Source of the DNA: an uncultured Oscillospiraceae bacterium
GTDB lineage: Bacteria; Bacillota; Clostridia; Oscillospirales; Oscillospiraceae
DNA: 37,942 nucleotides
Direction: 5' to 3'
Assembly (NCBI GenBank): GCA_910587285.1
Contig: CAJULM010000022.1
Coordinates: forward strand, 4,759-42,700
In this document: positions 1 through 6,856 of the stretch, piece after piece
Layout of the letters: each line of letters begins with the position of its first letter
Position numbering within the stretch: the first letter of the stretch is position 1
The notes under the pieces: model-generated
Told to the model about the DNA's origin: nothing
Seen by the model: the letters and a program-made list of their open reading frames with translations, nothing else
Databases searched by the model: none
Made by a program: the position numbers and the translations under genes

Positions 1-191
1 TCCAGCAGCTCGCCGAGATGGGGGTGGGCGAGAGCGGCGAGGCGGGCTCGCCGGGGGACGTCATGGGTCAGGCCAAGGCGGAGGCCCTGGGGGACATCGT
101 CCGCTGCCGGGAGACCACCAACCAGCAGCTTTTGGACATCTATAAACGGATTTACGTGGAGCAGTTTACCCGCCCCGCTGAGAAAGCATGA
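1..191 (+). CDS. C-terminal fragment of an unidentified protein
   Basis: An open frame enters from the left edge (codons in phase from base 3) and ends at TGA 189-191, giving about 62 visible residues. The tail is Gly/Glu/Ala-rich at first, then a probable amphipathic helix ending in DIYKRIYVEQF and a short basic end. No family was recognised from this fragment. It is followed immediately by a strong hairpin terminator, so it is the last gene of its transcript. The start and most of the protein lie outside the window. Confidence 0.6.
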   Translation, partial: QQLAEMGVGESGEAGSPGDVMGQAKAEALGDIVRCRETTNQQLLDIYKRIYVEQFTRPAEKA

Positions 192-228
192 AAAAACCCG
201 GCCCCGCGCCTGCGGGGCCGGGTTTTTT
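191..228. terminator. Bidirectional intrinsic terminator
   Basis: A 17-bp perfect inverted repeat (191-207 with 212-228, loop gcct) has an A-run on one side and six T on the other, so it can stop transcription from both directions. It serves the gene fragment on the plus strand and the convergent GH18-like gene, whose TAA stop (227-229) lies inside the repeat. Confidence 0.9.
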
Positions 229-997
229 ACGCATTTGGGCCGAAAATCTCCTCCAGGTGGGCCTCAATCTCCGGCTGGGGCAGCAGGGCGGCGCACAGCC
301 CCAGCCGCCGGGCCAGGCCCAGCTTCTCCCGGATGGAGCGGGGGGAATCGTACAGCACAAAGTGGGCCTTGGGCCCGGCCATATAGGTGAAGTAGTGGGC
401 GCACAGCCCCCGGTCAAAAAAGGTGGCGGGCTGCAGCCGGCGCAGCATTTCGTCCAGCGCCTCCCGGTCCACCGGCTCCCCCCGGCCGGCGGCGGGGAGC
501 GGGAAATCCTCCCGCACCCACTCCACCGCCAGGGCTGCGCGGTGGGGGCCGTAGCGCTCCGCCGCCTCCCGTAGCCGCCGCTCCAGCGTGCCGCTGGTGA
601 CGGCGGAGGGGATGAGCACCCGGCTGCCGGGGGCGTGGGGGGCATAGGGCTCTGGGACATACAGCGGCCAGCCCTGGGCGGCGCAGTTGCGGGCGAGAAT
701 CTCCGCCGTCCGGCCCAGAATGTCCGAGGGCATCCCCTCAAAATCGCACACGATGCCCCGGTAGCCCCGGCGGCGGCACTCCCCCAAAACCTGGCGGCAG
801 CAGTTCACCGGGTCCCCCCCGCCCTCCAGTCCGGCGCAGCTCAGCAGCATCAGTCCGCCCCGCAGCCCATCGGGCAGGCGCTGGCCCAGCAGCCGCAGTC
901 CCGGCCCCACCCGGTAGGCCATATGGGCGGGGGTGAGGCCGAAGCGCGCGCCCTGGGTGCTCCGCCCGGCGGGCAGGGCCAGCAGCAATTCTTTCAT
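227..997 (-). CDS. Hypothetical protein, possible GH18-like TIM barrel
   Basis: 256 aa from an ATG at 997 with an AAGGGGGA Shine-Dalgarno just upstream; a longer in-frame extension toward 1132 has no ribosome site and overlaps the divergent yqeG start, so it was not used. The sequence alternates predicted strands and helices, with a strand ending in IVCDFEG (D85, E87), which resembles the DxxDxDxE catalytic strand of glycoside hydrolase family 18 as found in spore cortex hydrolases and chitinases. Only part of that motif is present. No signal peptide is visible, so it would act in the cytoplasm or inside the spore. It is divergent from yqeG. The family assignment is tentative. Confidence 0.6.
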   Translation of the reverse strand: MKELLLALPAGRSTQGARFGLTPAHMAYRVGPGLRLLGQRLPDGLRGGLMLLSCAGLEGGGDPVNCCRQVLGECRRRGYRGIVCDFEGMPSDILGRTAEILARNCAAQGWPLYVPEPYAPHAPGSRVLIPSAVTSGTLERRLREAAERYGPHRAALAVEWVREDFPLPAAGRGEPVDREALDEMLRRLQPATFFDRGLCAHYFTYMAGPKAHFVLYDSPRSIREKLGLARRLGLCAALLPQPEIEAHLEEIFGPNA

Positions 998-1094
998 GGG
1001 ACTTCCCCCTTGTAGACGGCACAATTTTGTGATATAGTCAATGCGTTCTCTTTGAATCCTATGCCCGTCCGGGGCGGAATAGAAGGGGTTAAGT

Positions 1095-1598
1095 ATGGTG
1101 TGGTTCCGGGCTCGGTTCAAGGCCCATGACATTTACGAAATCTCCGGCGAGGCCCTGGAGCGCCGGGGCATCAAGCTGCTGCTGGCGGATTTGGATAACA
1201 CCCTGGTCCCCTACGGCGTGCCCCTGCCCGATGAAAGGCTGACGGCGTGGCGGGACGAGCTGCGCGCCCACGGGGTGACGCTGTTTATTCTGTCCAACAA
1301 CCGCCACGAGAGCCGCCCCCGCGTTTTTTCCGAGGGGCTGGACGTACCCTATATCGGCCACGCGGGCAAGCCCAAGGCCCTCTCCTTCCACAAGGCTATG
1401 GAGCGGATGGGCGTGACCCGCGAGCAGACCGCCATTGTGGGAGATCAGATTTTCACCGATGTCTTGGGCGGAAACCGGGCGGGGGTGTCCACCATCCTGG
1501 TGGAGCCCATCCGGCTGGCGGGCAATCCGGGGCGGTATCTGCGGTACGCCGCGGAGTGGCCCTTCCGGCTGCTGTCGGGAAAGGGGGAGAAGGTGTGA
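1095..1598 (+). CDS. yqeG: YqeG family HAD IIIA-type phosphatase
   Basis: 167 aa, the usual length for YqeG. HAD motifs are in order: motif I DLDNTL (nucleophile D32, acid D34), motif II in LSNN, the motif III lysine in GKPKALSF, and motif IV in VGDQIFTDVLGGN. YqeG proteins are small soluble phosphatases widespread in Bacillota, with an uncertain natural substrate (family knowledge). The start ATG at 1095 follows AGAAGGGG. The stop overlaps the GTG start of the next gene, so the two are probably translationally coupled. This begins a compact operon that continues to at least 2688. Confidence 0.92.
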   Translation: MVWFRARFKAHDIYEISGEALERRGIKLLLADLDNTLVPYGVPLPDERLTAWRDELRAHGVTLFILSNNRHESRPRVFSEGLDVPYIGHAGKPKALSFHKAMERMGVTREQTAIVGDQIFTDVLGGNRAGVSTILVEPIRLAGNPGRYLRYAAEWPFRLLSGKGEKV

Positions 1599-2458
1599 GC
1601 GCAATCTTCGGCCCCGCGGGGAACGCGGAAAGCTTCCCGTACAAATCCTCTGCCGATGCGCCAAAATGGCTGAAGGAGATCGGCCTGGACTGCTACGAGT
1701 ACCAGTGCGGCAAGGGCGTCCACGTGGGGGAGGCCACCGCGCGAAAGGTGGGCGCGGCCGCCGCAGAGCAGGGGATATCCCTGTCCCTCCACGCGCCCTA
1801 CTTCATCAACCTGGCCAACCCAGACCCGGACGCCCTGCAAAAAACGATTGGCTATATCACCGGGGCCTGCCGGGTGGCGGAGTGGATGGGGGCCGCGCGT
1901 GTGGTGATCCACTCCGGAGCGCTCATGGGTCGCACGCGCCGGGAGGCGCTGGATATCGCCCTGGGTTCGTTAAAGGAGGTTATCGCCTCCTGCGACGGGG
2001 AGGGGTTTGGCCACCTCACCCTGTGCCCCGAGACCATGGGGAAAATCAATCAGCTGGGGGATTTGGACGAGGTGCTGGAGCTGTGCACTTTAGACGAGCG
2101 CCTGCTCCCCTGCGTGGATTTCGGCCACCTGTACGCCCGCTCTTTGGGCGCGGACCAGGGGGCGGAGGCGGCGGAGCGGATGCTGAGCCGTATGGAGGAG
2201 GTCCTGGGCGGCGAGCGGGCCTCCCGCTTCCACAGCCACTTTTCCCACATCGAGTTCACCCCCGGCGGCGGGGAGAAGTGCCACCGCACCTTTGCCGACG
2301 ACGGGGGCTACGGTCCGGACTGGGCGCCTTTGGCGGAAGCGGTGGCCCGGCGGGGGTGGAGCCCCACCTTCATCTGCGAGAGTGCGGGCACCCAGGCGGA
2401 GGACGCGCTGGCCATGAAGCGTATCTATCAGGAATTTGAGCGGGGCGTACCGGGATGA
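1595..2458 (+). CDS. Endonuclease IV-like TIM-barrel protein (AP endonuclease family 2)
   Basis: 287 aa from a GTG at 1595 that overlaps the yqeG stop by 4 nt, preceded by GGGGGAGAAGG; upstream in-frame starts lie inside yqeG and were rejected. The metal-binding pattern of endonuclease IV is visible: HAPY (H66), IHSG (H106), PETMG (E146), VDFGH (D175, H178), a His cluster in HSHFSH, and ICESAG near the end. Endonuclease IV uses three zinc ions to cut DNA 5' of abasic sites. The protein is within the family length (about 280 aa), so a base-excision repair role is likely, although the wider family also contains sugar isomerases. Its stop overlaps the next gene by 4 nt. Confidence 0.82.
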   Translation: MSAIFGPAGNAESFPYKSSADAPKWLKEIGLDCYEYQCGKGVHVGEATARKVGAAAAEQGISLSLHAPYFINLANPDPDALQKTIGYITGACRVAEWMGAARVVIHSGALMGRTRREALDIALGSLKEVIASCDGEGFGHLTLCPETMGKINQLGDLDEVLELCTLDERLLPCVDFGHLYARSLGADQGAEAAERMLSRMEEVLGGERASRFHSHFSHIEFTPGGGEKCHRTFADDGGYGPDWAPLAEAVARRGWSPTFICESAGTQAEDALAMKRIYQEFERGVPG

Positions 2459-2688
2459 GCCGGTTTGCGATGGACGTGATCGAGGGCCTTGCCATCGTGG
2501 GGATGGGGGTGCTCCTGTTCTTTGATCCCAAGGCCCTGTGGCGGAGATGGCCGTTTATAACCCTAACGGAGCGGAACAGTCCCCCGGATGACGTGGATCG
2601 AACCTTCGGTAAAATCATCGGGGTGTGCGTGATCCTGATGGGGTTGTTCTACACCGGAGGCATGATTGCTGAACACCTTGCTGAATAA
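2455..2688 (+). CDS. Small two-helix membrane protein, unknown function
   Basis: 77 aa. Its ATG overlaps the stop of the endonuclease IV-like gene (ATGA), so it is probably translationally coupled. Two hydrophobic segments are visible, around residues 8-23 (IEGLAIVGMGVLLFF) and 53-70 (IIGVCVILMGLFYTGGMI), separated by a charged loop containing WRRWPF and DDVDR. No family was recognised. The real gene status rests on coupling, membrane-helix composition and the absence of a better frame. Confidence 0.7.
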   Translation: MSRFAMDVIEGLAIVGMGVLLFFDPKALWRRWPFITLTERNSPPDDVDRTFGKIIGVCVILMGLFYTGGMIAEHLAE

Positions 2689-2718
2689 AGCTGACATTTT
2701 ATAAAGGAGATGTTTCCC

Positions 2719-3783
2719 ATGACCCATTTTGAAAAAATCGCCGCGCAGCTGAAAGACCGCGGCCTGGACGCCATGCTCATCACCAGCGACCCCGGCGAGT
2801 TCTACGCCATGGGCTTCCACGGGGAGGGCGCGGCCCTCATCACCCCGGACAAGACCTGGTACTACACCGACTCCCGGTACATTGAATCCGCCCAGCAGCT
2901 CATCACTGGGGCGGAGGTGGCGGACTGGGCCCTCGGCGGCGGCTTCCGCAAGCTCATCGCCGGACTGGTGAAGGAGCACGGCATTGTCAAGCTGGGCTTC
3001 GAGGAGCGGTATATGTCCGTGGCCAGCCACACCGAATGGACCAAGGCGGTGGAGGCCGAGTTCGTCCCCGCCTCCGAGCTGCTCACCCAGCTGCGCCAGG
3101 TGAAGGACGCGAACGAGCTGGCCGCCATGCGGGAGGCCCAGCGCATCACCGACGAGGCCCTGCTGGAAATCCTCAATTTCATCCGGCCCGGCCTCACCGA
3201 GAGCGAGGTGGCGGCCCGGCTCACCTACATCATGGCCCGGAAGGGCGCGGAACGCAACTCCTTCGACCCCATCGTGGCCTGCGGTGCCAACGGCTCCAAG
3301 CCCCACGCCGTCCCCGGCCCCGCCGTGATTGAGAAGGGCCAGTTCGTCACCATGGACTTCGGCTGCGTGGTGGGGGGCTACTGCTCCGACATGACCCGCA
3401 CCGTGGCGGTGGGCAAGCCCACCGAGGAGATGGAGCTGGTCTACAACACGGTGCTCGAGGCTCAGCTGGCGGGCATCGCCGTGGCGAAGGCCGGCGTTAC
3501 CGGCAAGGAGGTCCACGAGGCGGGGGCCAAGGTCATCGCCGACGCGGGGTATGGCGAGTACTTCGGCCATGGCTTCGGCCACTCCCTGGGCATCGAGATC
3601 CACGAGGACCCCGGCTTCCACACCCGCAACGACAAGCCCATCCCCGCCGGGGCGCTGCTCAGCGCCGAGCCGGGAATCTACCTGCCCGGAAGGTTCGGCG
3701 TGCGCATTGAGGACGTGATTATGCTCACCGAGGGGGGCTGCATCGACATCACCCGCTCCCCCAAGCAGCTGATTATCCTGTAA
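2719..3783 (+). CDS. Xaa-Pro aminopeptidase (M24 family)
   Basis: 354 aa. The ATG at 2719 is chosen because AAGGAG (2704-2709) sits 9 nt upstream; the in-frame ATG at 2710 abuts that site and cannot be served by it. The N-terminal creatinase-like domain (about 1-125) is followed by a pita-bread peptidase domain. The metal ligands are visible: MDFG and SDMTRT aspartates, GHGFGHSLG histidine, LSAEPG glutamate and the RIEDV glutamate. The family removes an N-terminal residue preceding proline (or cleaves Xaa-Pro dipeptides) using two Mn/Co ions in the cytoplasm. It lies just upstream of efp, an arrangement often seen in Bacillota. Confidence 0.93.
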   Translation: MTHFEKIAAQLKDRGLDAMLITSDPGEFYAMGFHGEGAALITPDKTWYYTDSRYIESAQQLITGAEVADWALGGGFRKLIAGLVKEHGIVKLGFEERYMSVASHTEWTKAVEAEFVPASELLTQLRQVKDANELAAMREAQRITDEALLEILNFIRPGLTESEVAARLTYIMARKGAERNSFDPIVACGANGSKPHAVPGPAVIEKGQFVTMDFGCVVGGYCSDMTRTVAVGKPTEEMELVYNTVLEAQLAGIAVAKAGVTGKEVHEAGAKVIADAGYGEYFGHGFGHSLGIEIHEDPGFHTRNDKPIPAGALLSAEPGIYLPGRFGVRIEDVIMLTEGGCIDITRSPKQLIIL

Positions 3784-3802
3784 GAAGCGCGCAGCGTGAC
3801 AA
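3782..3802 (+). repeat. Solo terminus copy (R2) of the dispersed R element
   Basis: This 21-bp segment overlaps the aminopeptidase stop. It consists of the conserved left end AAGAAGCGC fused directly to the conserved right end GCAGCGTGACAA of the ~135-bp R elements at 4464, 13005 and 28801, with the hairpin core missing. It looks like an internally deleted or core-less copy. Because it is so short, the match to both ends is the only evidence. Confidence 0.55.
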
Positions 3803-3810
3803 GAACCCTC

Positions 3811-3839
3811 TTGCAATTTGGGCAAATATGGGGTATAAT
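3811..3839 (+). promoter_or_regulatory. Sigma-A promoter of efp
   Basis: TTGCAA (3811-3816), a 17-bp spacer and TATAAT (3834-3839). It should start transcription about 45 nt upstream of the efp ATG. Confidence 0.85.
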
Positions 3840-3892
3840 ATAGTGATTTATTTCTTCGTTTACAAAACTTTCAATATTGGAGGACGAGACCA

Positions 3893-4462
3893 ATGGCAAT
3901 GATCACAGCAGGCGATTTCCGCAACGGCGTGACCTTTGAGATGGAGGGCAAGGTCATGCAGGTGGTGGAGTTCCAGCACGTCAAGCCCGGCAAGGGCGCG
4001 GCCTTTGTGCGCACCAAGATGAAGAACGTCATCACCGGCGCCGTCACCGAGACCTCTTTCAACCCCACCGCCAAGTTCGAGCAGGCCTTTGTGGACCGCA
4101 AGGACATGGAGTACAGCTACAACGACGGCGATCTGTACTACTTCATGGACATGGAGACCTACGAGATGATGCCCGTGGGCAAGGACGTGCTGGGGGACAA
4201 CTTCAAGTTTGTGCTGGAAAACATGACCTGTAAGGTCATGTCCTACAAGGGCAGCGTGTTCGGCGTGGAGCCCCCCAACTTCGTGGAGCTGGTTGTCACC
4301 GAGTCCGACCCCGGCGTGAAGGGCGACACCGCCACCAACGTCACCAAGCCCGCCACCCTGGAGACCGGCGCGGAGATCAAGGTGCCGCTGTTCATCAACC
4401 CCGGCGACAAAATCCGCATCGACACCCGCACGGGCGAATATCTGGAAAGGTGCAAGGGGTAA
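3893..4462 (+). CDS. efp: Elongation factor P
   Basis: 189 aa with the three-barrel EF-P layout. The N-terminal KOW-like domain contains the loop VKPGKGAAF with the modifiable lysine at K34, and the C-terminal OB domain ends in the signature GDKIRIDTRTGEYLER. EF-P binds between the P and E sites and relieves stalling at polyproline. The start at ATG 3893 has GGAGG 9 nt upstream; an ATG at 3899 is less well placed. No EF-P modification gene is seen nearby. It has its own promoter at 3811 and is followed by an R element, then the CD1247-type gene. Confidence 0.97.
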   Translation: MAMITAGDFRNGVTFEMEGKVMQVVEFQHVKPGKGAAFVRTKMKNVITGAVTETSFNPTAKFEQAFVDRKDMEYSYNDGDLYYFMDMETYEMMPVGKDVLGDNFKFVLENMTCKVMSYKGSVFGVEPPNFVELVVTESDPGVKGDTATNVTKPATLETGAEIKVPLFINPGDKIRIDTRTGEYLERCKG

Positions 4463-4463
4463 C

Positions 4464-4597
4464 AAGAAGCGCGGAGAAGCGGACAGTGAGGGAGCTTGGA
4501 GCGAAGCGAGGCCGAGCGCCGGGGCGCGCACGCCCCAAGACCAGGCCGAGTCGGAGCGAAAGCGACCGAACGTTCTGGCCGCTTCGCAGCGTGACAA
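4464..4597 (+). repeat. Dispersed intergenic R element, copy R1
   Basis: 134 bp between efp and the next gene. It begins AAGAAGCGCGGAG and ends CGCAGCGTGACAA. A terminal helix GAAGCGG (4476-4482) pairs with CCGCTTC (4579-4585), and an inner GC hairpin is formed by GGGGCG-cgca-CGCCCC. Internal blocks such as GAGGGAGCTTGGAGCG and GAAAGCGACCGA are shared with copy R3 (28801-28939). No ORF is supported inside. Confidence 0.75.
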
Positions 4598-4613
4598 GGA
4601 AAAGGAGCGTATC

Positions 4614-5039
4614 ATGACCATTACCGAGAAGGTAGCCTATATTCAGGGCCTGTACGACGGCCTGGGGCTGGACGGCGAGAAGTCCGGCGAGGCCCGCATC
4701 CTGTCCGAGCTGCTGGATGTGATGAAGGAAGTGGGCCAGCAGCTGGAGGGTATGGACACGGCCATGGACCAGTTCGACGAGGAGCTGGACGCCCTGGGCG
4801 ACAGCGTGGCCGACCTGGAGGACGCCGTATTCGACGACGAGGACGAGCAGGACGAGTTCCTGGGGGACTTGGACGGCATGGACGAGGATTTCTTTGAAAT
4901 CCCCTGCCCCACCTGTGGGGAGGACCTGGTGGTGGACGATGAGGTCCTGTCCGCCGGCGTGGTGGACTGCCCCGCCTGCGGCGGCAAGTTCGCCCTGTCC
5001 TTTGAAGACGACAAGGACGGGCCAGAGGACGAGGAATAG
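4614..5039 (+). CDS. CD1247 N-terminal domain protein with zinc-ribbon tail
   Basis: 141 aa from an ATG with AAAGGAG upstream. The N-terminal half is a predicted helical segment starting ITEKVAYIQGLYDGL, the conserved start of the clostridial CD1247-type family. The middle is very acidic and probably coiled (about residues 40-92). The C-terminal part carries two CxxC pairs, CPTCGEDL and CPACGGKF, forming a zinc ribbon. The family commonly lies next to efp in Clostridia, and its biochemical role is not established. It ends before a strong terminator, so efp and this gene probably form one unit split by the R element. Confidence 0.85.
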   Translation: MTITEKVAYIQGLYDGLGLDGEKSGEARILSELLDVMKEVGQQLEGMDTAMDQFDEELDALGDSVADLEDAVFDDEDEQDEFLGDLDGMDEDFFEIPCPTCGEDLVVDDEVLSAGVVDCPACGGKFALSFEDDKDGPEDEE

Positions 5040-5047
5040 GCAAAACG

Positions 5048-5076
5048 AGCCCCCCGGCGAGAGCCGGGGGGCTTTT
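5048..5076. terminator. Intrinsic terminator between convergent genes
   Basis: An 11-bp GC-rich inverted repeat (5048-5058 with 5063-5073, loop gaga) followed by TTTT on the plus strand. On the minus strand it is followed by CGTTTTG, so it can also end the RNHCP transcript. Confidence 0.88.
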
Positions 5077-5084
5077 CTGCGCGG

Positions 5085-5513
5085 TCAGATGTTCAGCGCG
5101 CCGTCCCCCGCCATGAGCCGGGTCATCTCCTCAATCCGCTCCAGGGGGAAGGGGGGCAGGGACAAAGGCCGCAGGGCGATGGACATCAGCTTCATGGGGT
5201 TGTCGTCCGCCGCCACCCGGTTGGAGCTGAGCGCGCCGCAGCGGGCGCAGCGGTGAATCACCGCCCACTCCCCCCTGCCCCGAATCCACACGGCGATGGG
5301 CTCCATCAGCCCGCCGCAGTCCGCGGCCCGGTCGCCGGGCTCCACGTCCAGGTGTAGGCTGGTGAGACAGTTGGGGCAGTGGTTGCGGTGGTCGGTGCCC
5401 GCACCGGCGGGCACAACGGAACGGCCGCATTTTTTGCAGGTAAAGCTGTGGGTACAGGGGTGGTTTTTGTAGTAATGAGTTTCAAATTGTCTGCGTTTGT
5501 TTTCGCGGTTCAT
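5085..5513 (-). CDS. RNHCP domain-containing protein
   Basis: 142 aa from ATG 5513 with AAGGAG 10 nt upstream. An upstream in-frame extension to 5867 exists but lies over a structured leader and has no ribosome site, so it was not used. The family-defining motif DHRNHCPNCLTS is present (around residues 41-52), with further cysteine pairs CKKCG before it and CARCGAL after it, consistent with zinc binding. The family is small, conserved and of unknown function; a nucleic-acid role is only a guess from the zinc-ribbon pattern. The gene is monocistronic, with its own promoter and a 320-nt leader. Confidence 0.9.
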   Translation of the reverse strand: MNRENKRRQFETHYYKNHPCTHSFTCKKCGRSVVPAGAGTDHRNHCPNCLTSLHLDVEPGDRAADCGGLMEPIAVWIRGRGEWAVIHRCARCGALSSNRVAADDNPMKLMSIALRPLSLPPFPLERIEEMTRLMAGDGALNI

Positions 5514-5562
5514 CGTTTGATTTCTCCTTGCACATATGGAAATACTGGTTTGCAGAGCGGTG

Positions 5563-5785
5563 CAGGACAACAAAACGGACGACCCACTCTGAAGGAGATG
5601 GATCGTCCGGACGACGCGCCGAAGCAGAATTTTGCAGGGAACGAACTTCACGGTCCGCGAAAGCGCACGAAAACAGGCCGCACCCTGAAACGGGCAGGGA
5701 GAACGGGCGGTTTGTACGGCAGTCTGCAAAATAGGCACGACAAAAAACTCCATCTGTTCAGATGAACGCGAATTTTGTTGTCCTG
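5563..5785 (-). ncRNA. Candidate structured RNA in the RNHCP leader
   Basis: On the minus strand, downstream of a strong promoter, a 13-nt perfect inverted repeat (5773-5785 with 5563-5575) encloses about 197 nt. Inside it lie a hairpin at 5751-5764 (6-bp arms), a second long-range helix of 9 bp (5724-5732 with 5629-5637), a hairpin at 5683-5699, and a hairpin at 5577-5608 (10 bp including one G-U pair). Together these form a nested, multibranched fold. The overlapping open frame has no start site and unlikely composition. I could not match the fold to RNase P, tmRNA, SRP, 6S or T-box landmarks. It may be a cis-regulatory leader or a processed small RNA. Confidence 0.65.
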
Positions 5786-5838
5786 TTATTTGCAAATGGC
5801 CGACACAAACTTCCCTCCCTTTCTCAAAAACTGAGCGC

Positions 5839-5867
5839 AGTATACCACAAGGGCGGCCCGCTGTCAA
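5839..5867 (-). promoter_or_regulatory. Sigma-A promoter of the RNHCP leader
   Basis: On the minus strand TTGACA (5867-5862), a 17-bp spacer and TATACT (5844-5839): one of the strongest promoters in the window. Predicted transcription start is near 5832, giving a leader of about 320 nt before the RNHCP ATG. Confidence 0.9.
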
Positions 5868-5880
5868 CCCGTCTGGGGAG

Positions 5881-5950
5881 CGGACTTTACCTATGGGGCC
5901 CCCGCGCGAGCCCAGCGAAGCGGGGCGCGTGGGAGGGGGGCGGACTTTAC
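5881..5950. repeat. Short direct repeat flanking a GC hairpin
   Basis: The 10-mer CGGACTTTAC occurs at 5881-5890 and 5941-5950; the second copy overlaps the deacetylase stop codon. Between them lies a GC-rich palindromic stretch. It looks like a small local duplication in the 3' region of the deacetylase gene. Confidence 0.5.
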
Positions 5951-6690
5951 TCCGATGAAGGCGGCAGCTTCCGGTACTCCTTCCCGTTCTCCGGCGTCAC
6001 GCCTCGAACGGCGAACAGCTCCTCCACCGTCACAAACTTGTAGCCCTGGGCCAGCAGCTCGTCCACCACCTGGAGGGCGGTGTCCACGCTGGAGGGGTAG
6101 ATGTCGTGGAGCAGGATGATGCCGCCGTCCTGGACGGTTTCCAGGATGACGGACACCTGCCGGGCGGTGTCCTGGTCGGACCAGTCCTCCGGGTCCACCG
6201 ACCACAAAATGATGGGTGAGCCCGCCCTCGCCCGGTTGGCGGGGGTAATCATCCCGTAGGGCGGGCGAAGCATGAAGCTCTCCTGGTCCAGCAGGCCCTG
6301 GAGGGTGTCCCGGAGCTGGTCCACCTCGGCGCAGAAGTCCGCGCCCCCCACCAGGGCCAGGGATTTGTGGTGAAAGGTATGCAGGCCGATCTGATGCCCC
6401 TCCCGCTCCATGCGGATCAGAAGGTTCTCATTGCCCGCCACGTTTTCCCCGATGACAAAAAAGGTGGCGCGCACCCCCCGCCGGCTCAGGCCGTCCAGCA
6501 GGGCGGTGGTGGTGGAGGACCGGGGGCCGTCGTCAAAGGTGAGGGCCACAAATGGCCCGTCCGGGAGCTGAGCGGGGCCGGCGGTCGCCTGCCCTAAGGG
6601 CCGGCCGGGAAACCAGGTCCAGCTCAGGGCCAGCAGCGCCCCGGCCAGGGCCAGCGCTCCCGCGCGCAAAATGAGAGGATGCTTTGACAA
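5947..6690 (-). CDS. Polysaccharide deacetylase (NodB domain), exported or membrane-anchored
   Basis: 247 aa from a TTG at 6690, preceded by a weak purine-rich site (AAGGCGGCGAGG). Residues about 5-25 are a hydrophobic signal or anchor. All five NodB motifs are visible: TFDDGPRS, HTFHH, RPPYG, WSVDPEDW and ILLHD. The family removes N-acetyl groups from peptidoglycan or other glycans with a metal held by Asp and two His. In Bacillus, PdaA/PdaB relatives act during spore cortex formation. A sigma-G-like promoter upstream fits a sporulation role, which remains inference. Confidence 0.9.
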   Translation of the reverse strand: MSKHPLILRAGALALAGALLALSWTWFPGRPLGQATAGPAQLPDGPFVALTFDDGPRSSTTTALLDGLSRRGVRATFFVIGENVAGNENLLIRMEREGHQIGLHTFHHKSLALVGGADFCAEVDQLRDTLQGLLDQESFMLRPPYGMITPANRARAGSPIILWSVDPEDWSDQDTARQVSVILETVQDGGIILLHDIYPSSVDTALQVVDELLAQGYKFVTVEELFAVRGVTPENGKEYRKLPPSSE

Positions 6691-6730
6691 CGCGCCTCGC
6701 CGCCTTTCTGATTGCTTGCATAGCTGGGGA

Positions 6731-6760
6731 TAGTATGCGTTTCCGACCGCCGTCTTATGT
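6731..6760 (-). promoter_or_regulatory. Candidate sigma-G-type promoter of the deacetylase
   Basis: On the minus strand ACATA (6760-6756), an 18-bp spacer and CATACTA (6737-6731). The forespore sigma-G consensus is GHATR-N18-CATNHTA; the -10 matches fully and the -35 matches four of five positions. The predicted start lies about 35 nt before the TTG codon. No sigma-A promoter is evident for this gene. Confidence 0.45.
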
Positions 6761-6777
6761 ACCGCCAGAAATAGGGA

Positions 6778-6806
6778 TTGCCATTTGTTCTAACAGAGTA
6801 TATAAT
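6778..6806 (+). promoter_or_regulatory. Sigma-A promoter of the Lrp/aminotransferase operon
   Basis: TTGCCA (6778-6783), a 17-bp spacer and TATAAT (6801-6806), about 50 nt upstream of the Lrp-type ATG. Confidence 0.85.
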
Positions 6807-6856
6807 AATAAAATCAACGTTTTTACCTGGTAAGAGCGTCATAGGAGGCACACGCC

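Noticed and set aside
5563..5785. T-box or 6S identity for the RNHCP leader
   Set aside because: No T-box AGGGUGG core or terminator, and the fold is multibranched rather than a 6S-like rod.
5514..5867. N-terminal extension of the RNHCP protein through the leader
   Set aside because: No ribosome site upstream, unusual composition, and the DNA is explained by strong inverted repeats; AAGGAG precisely serves ATG 5513.
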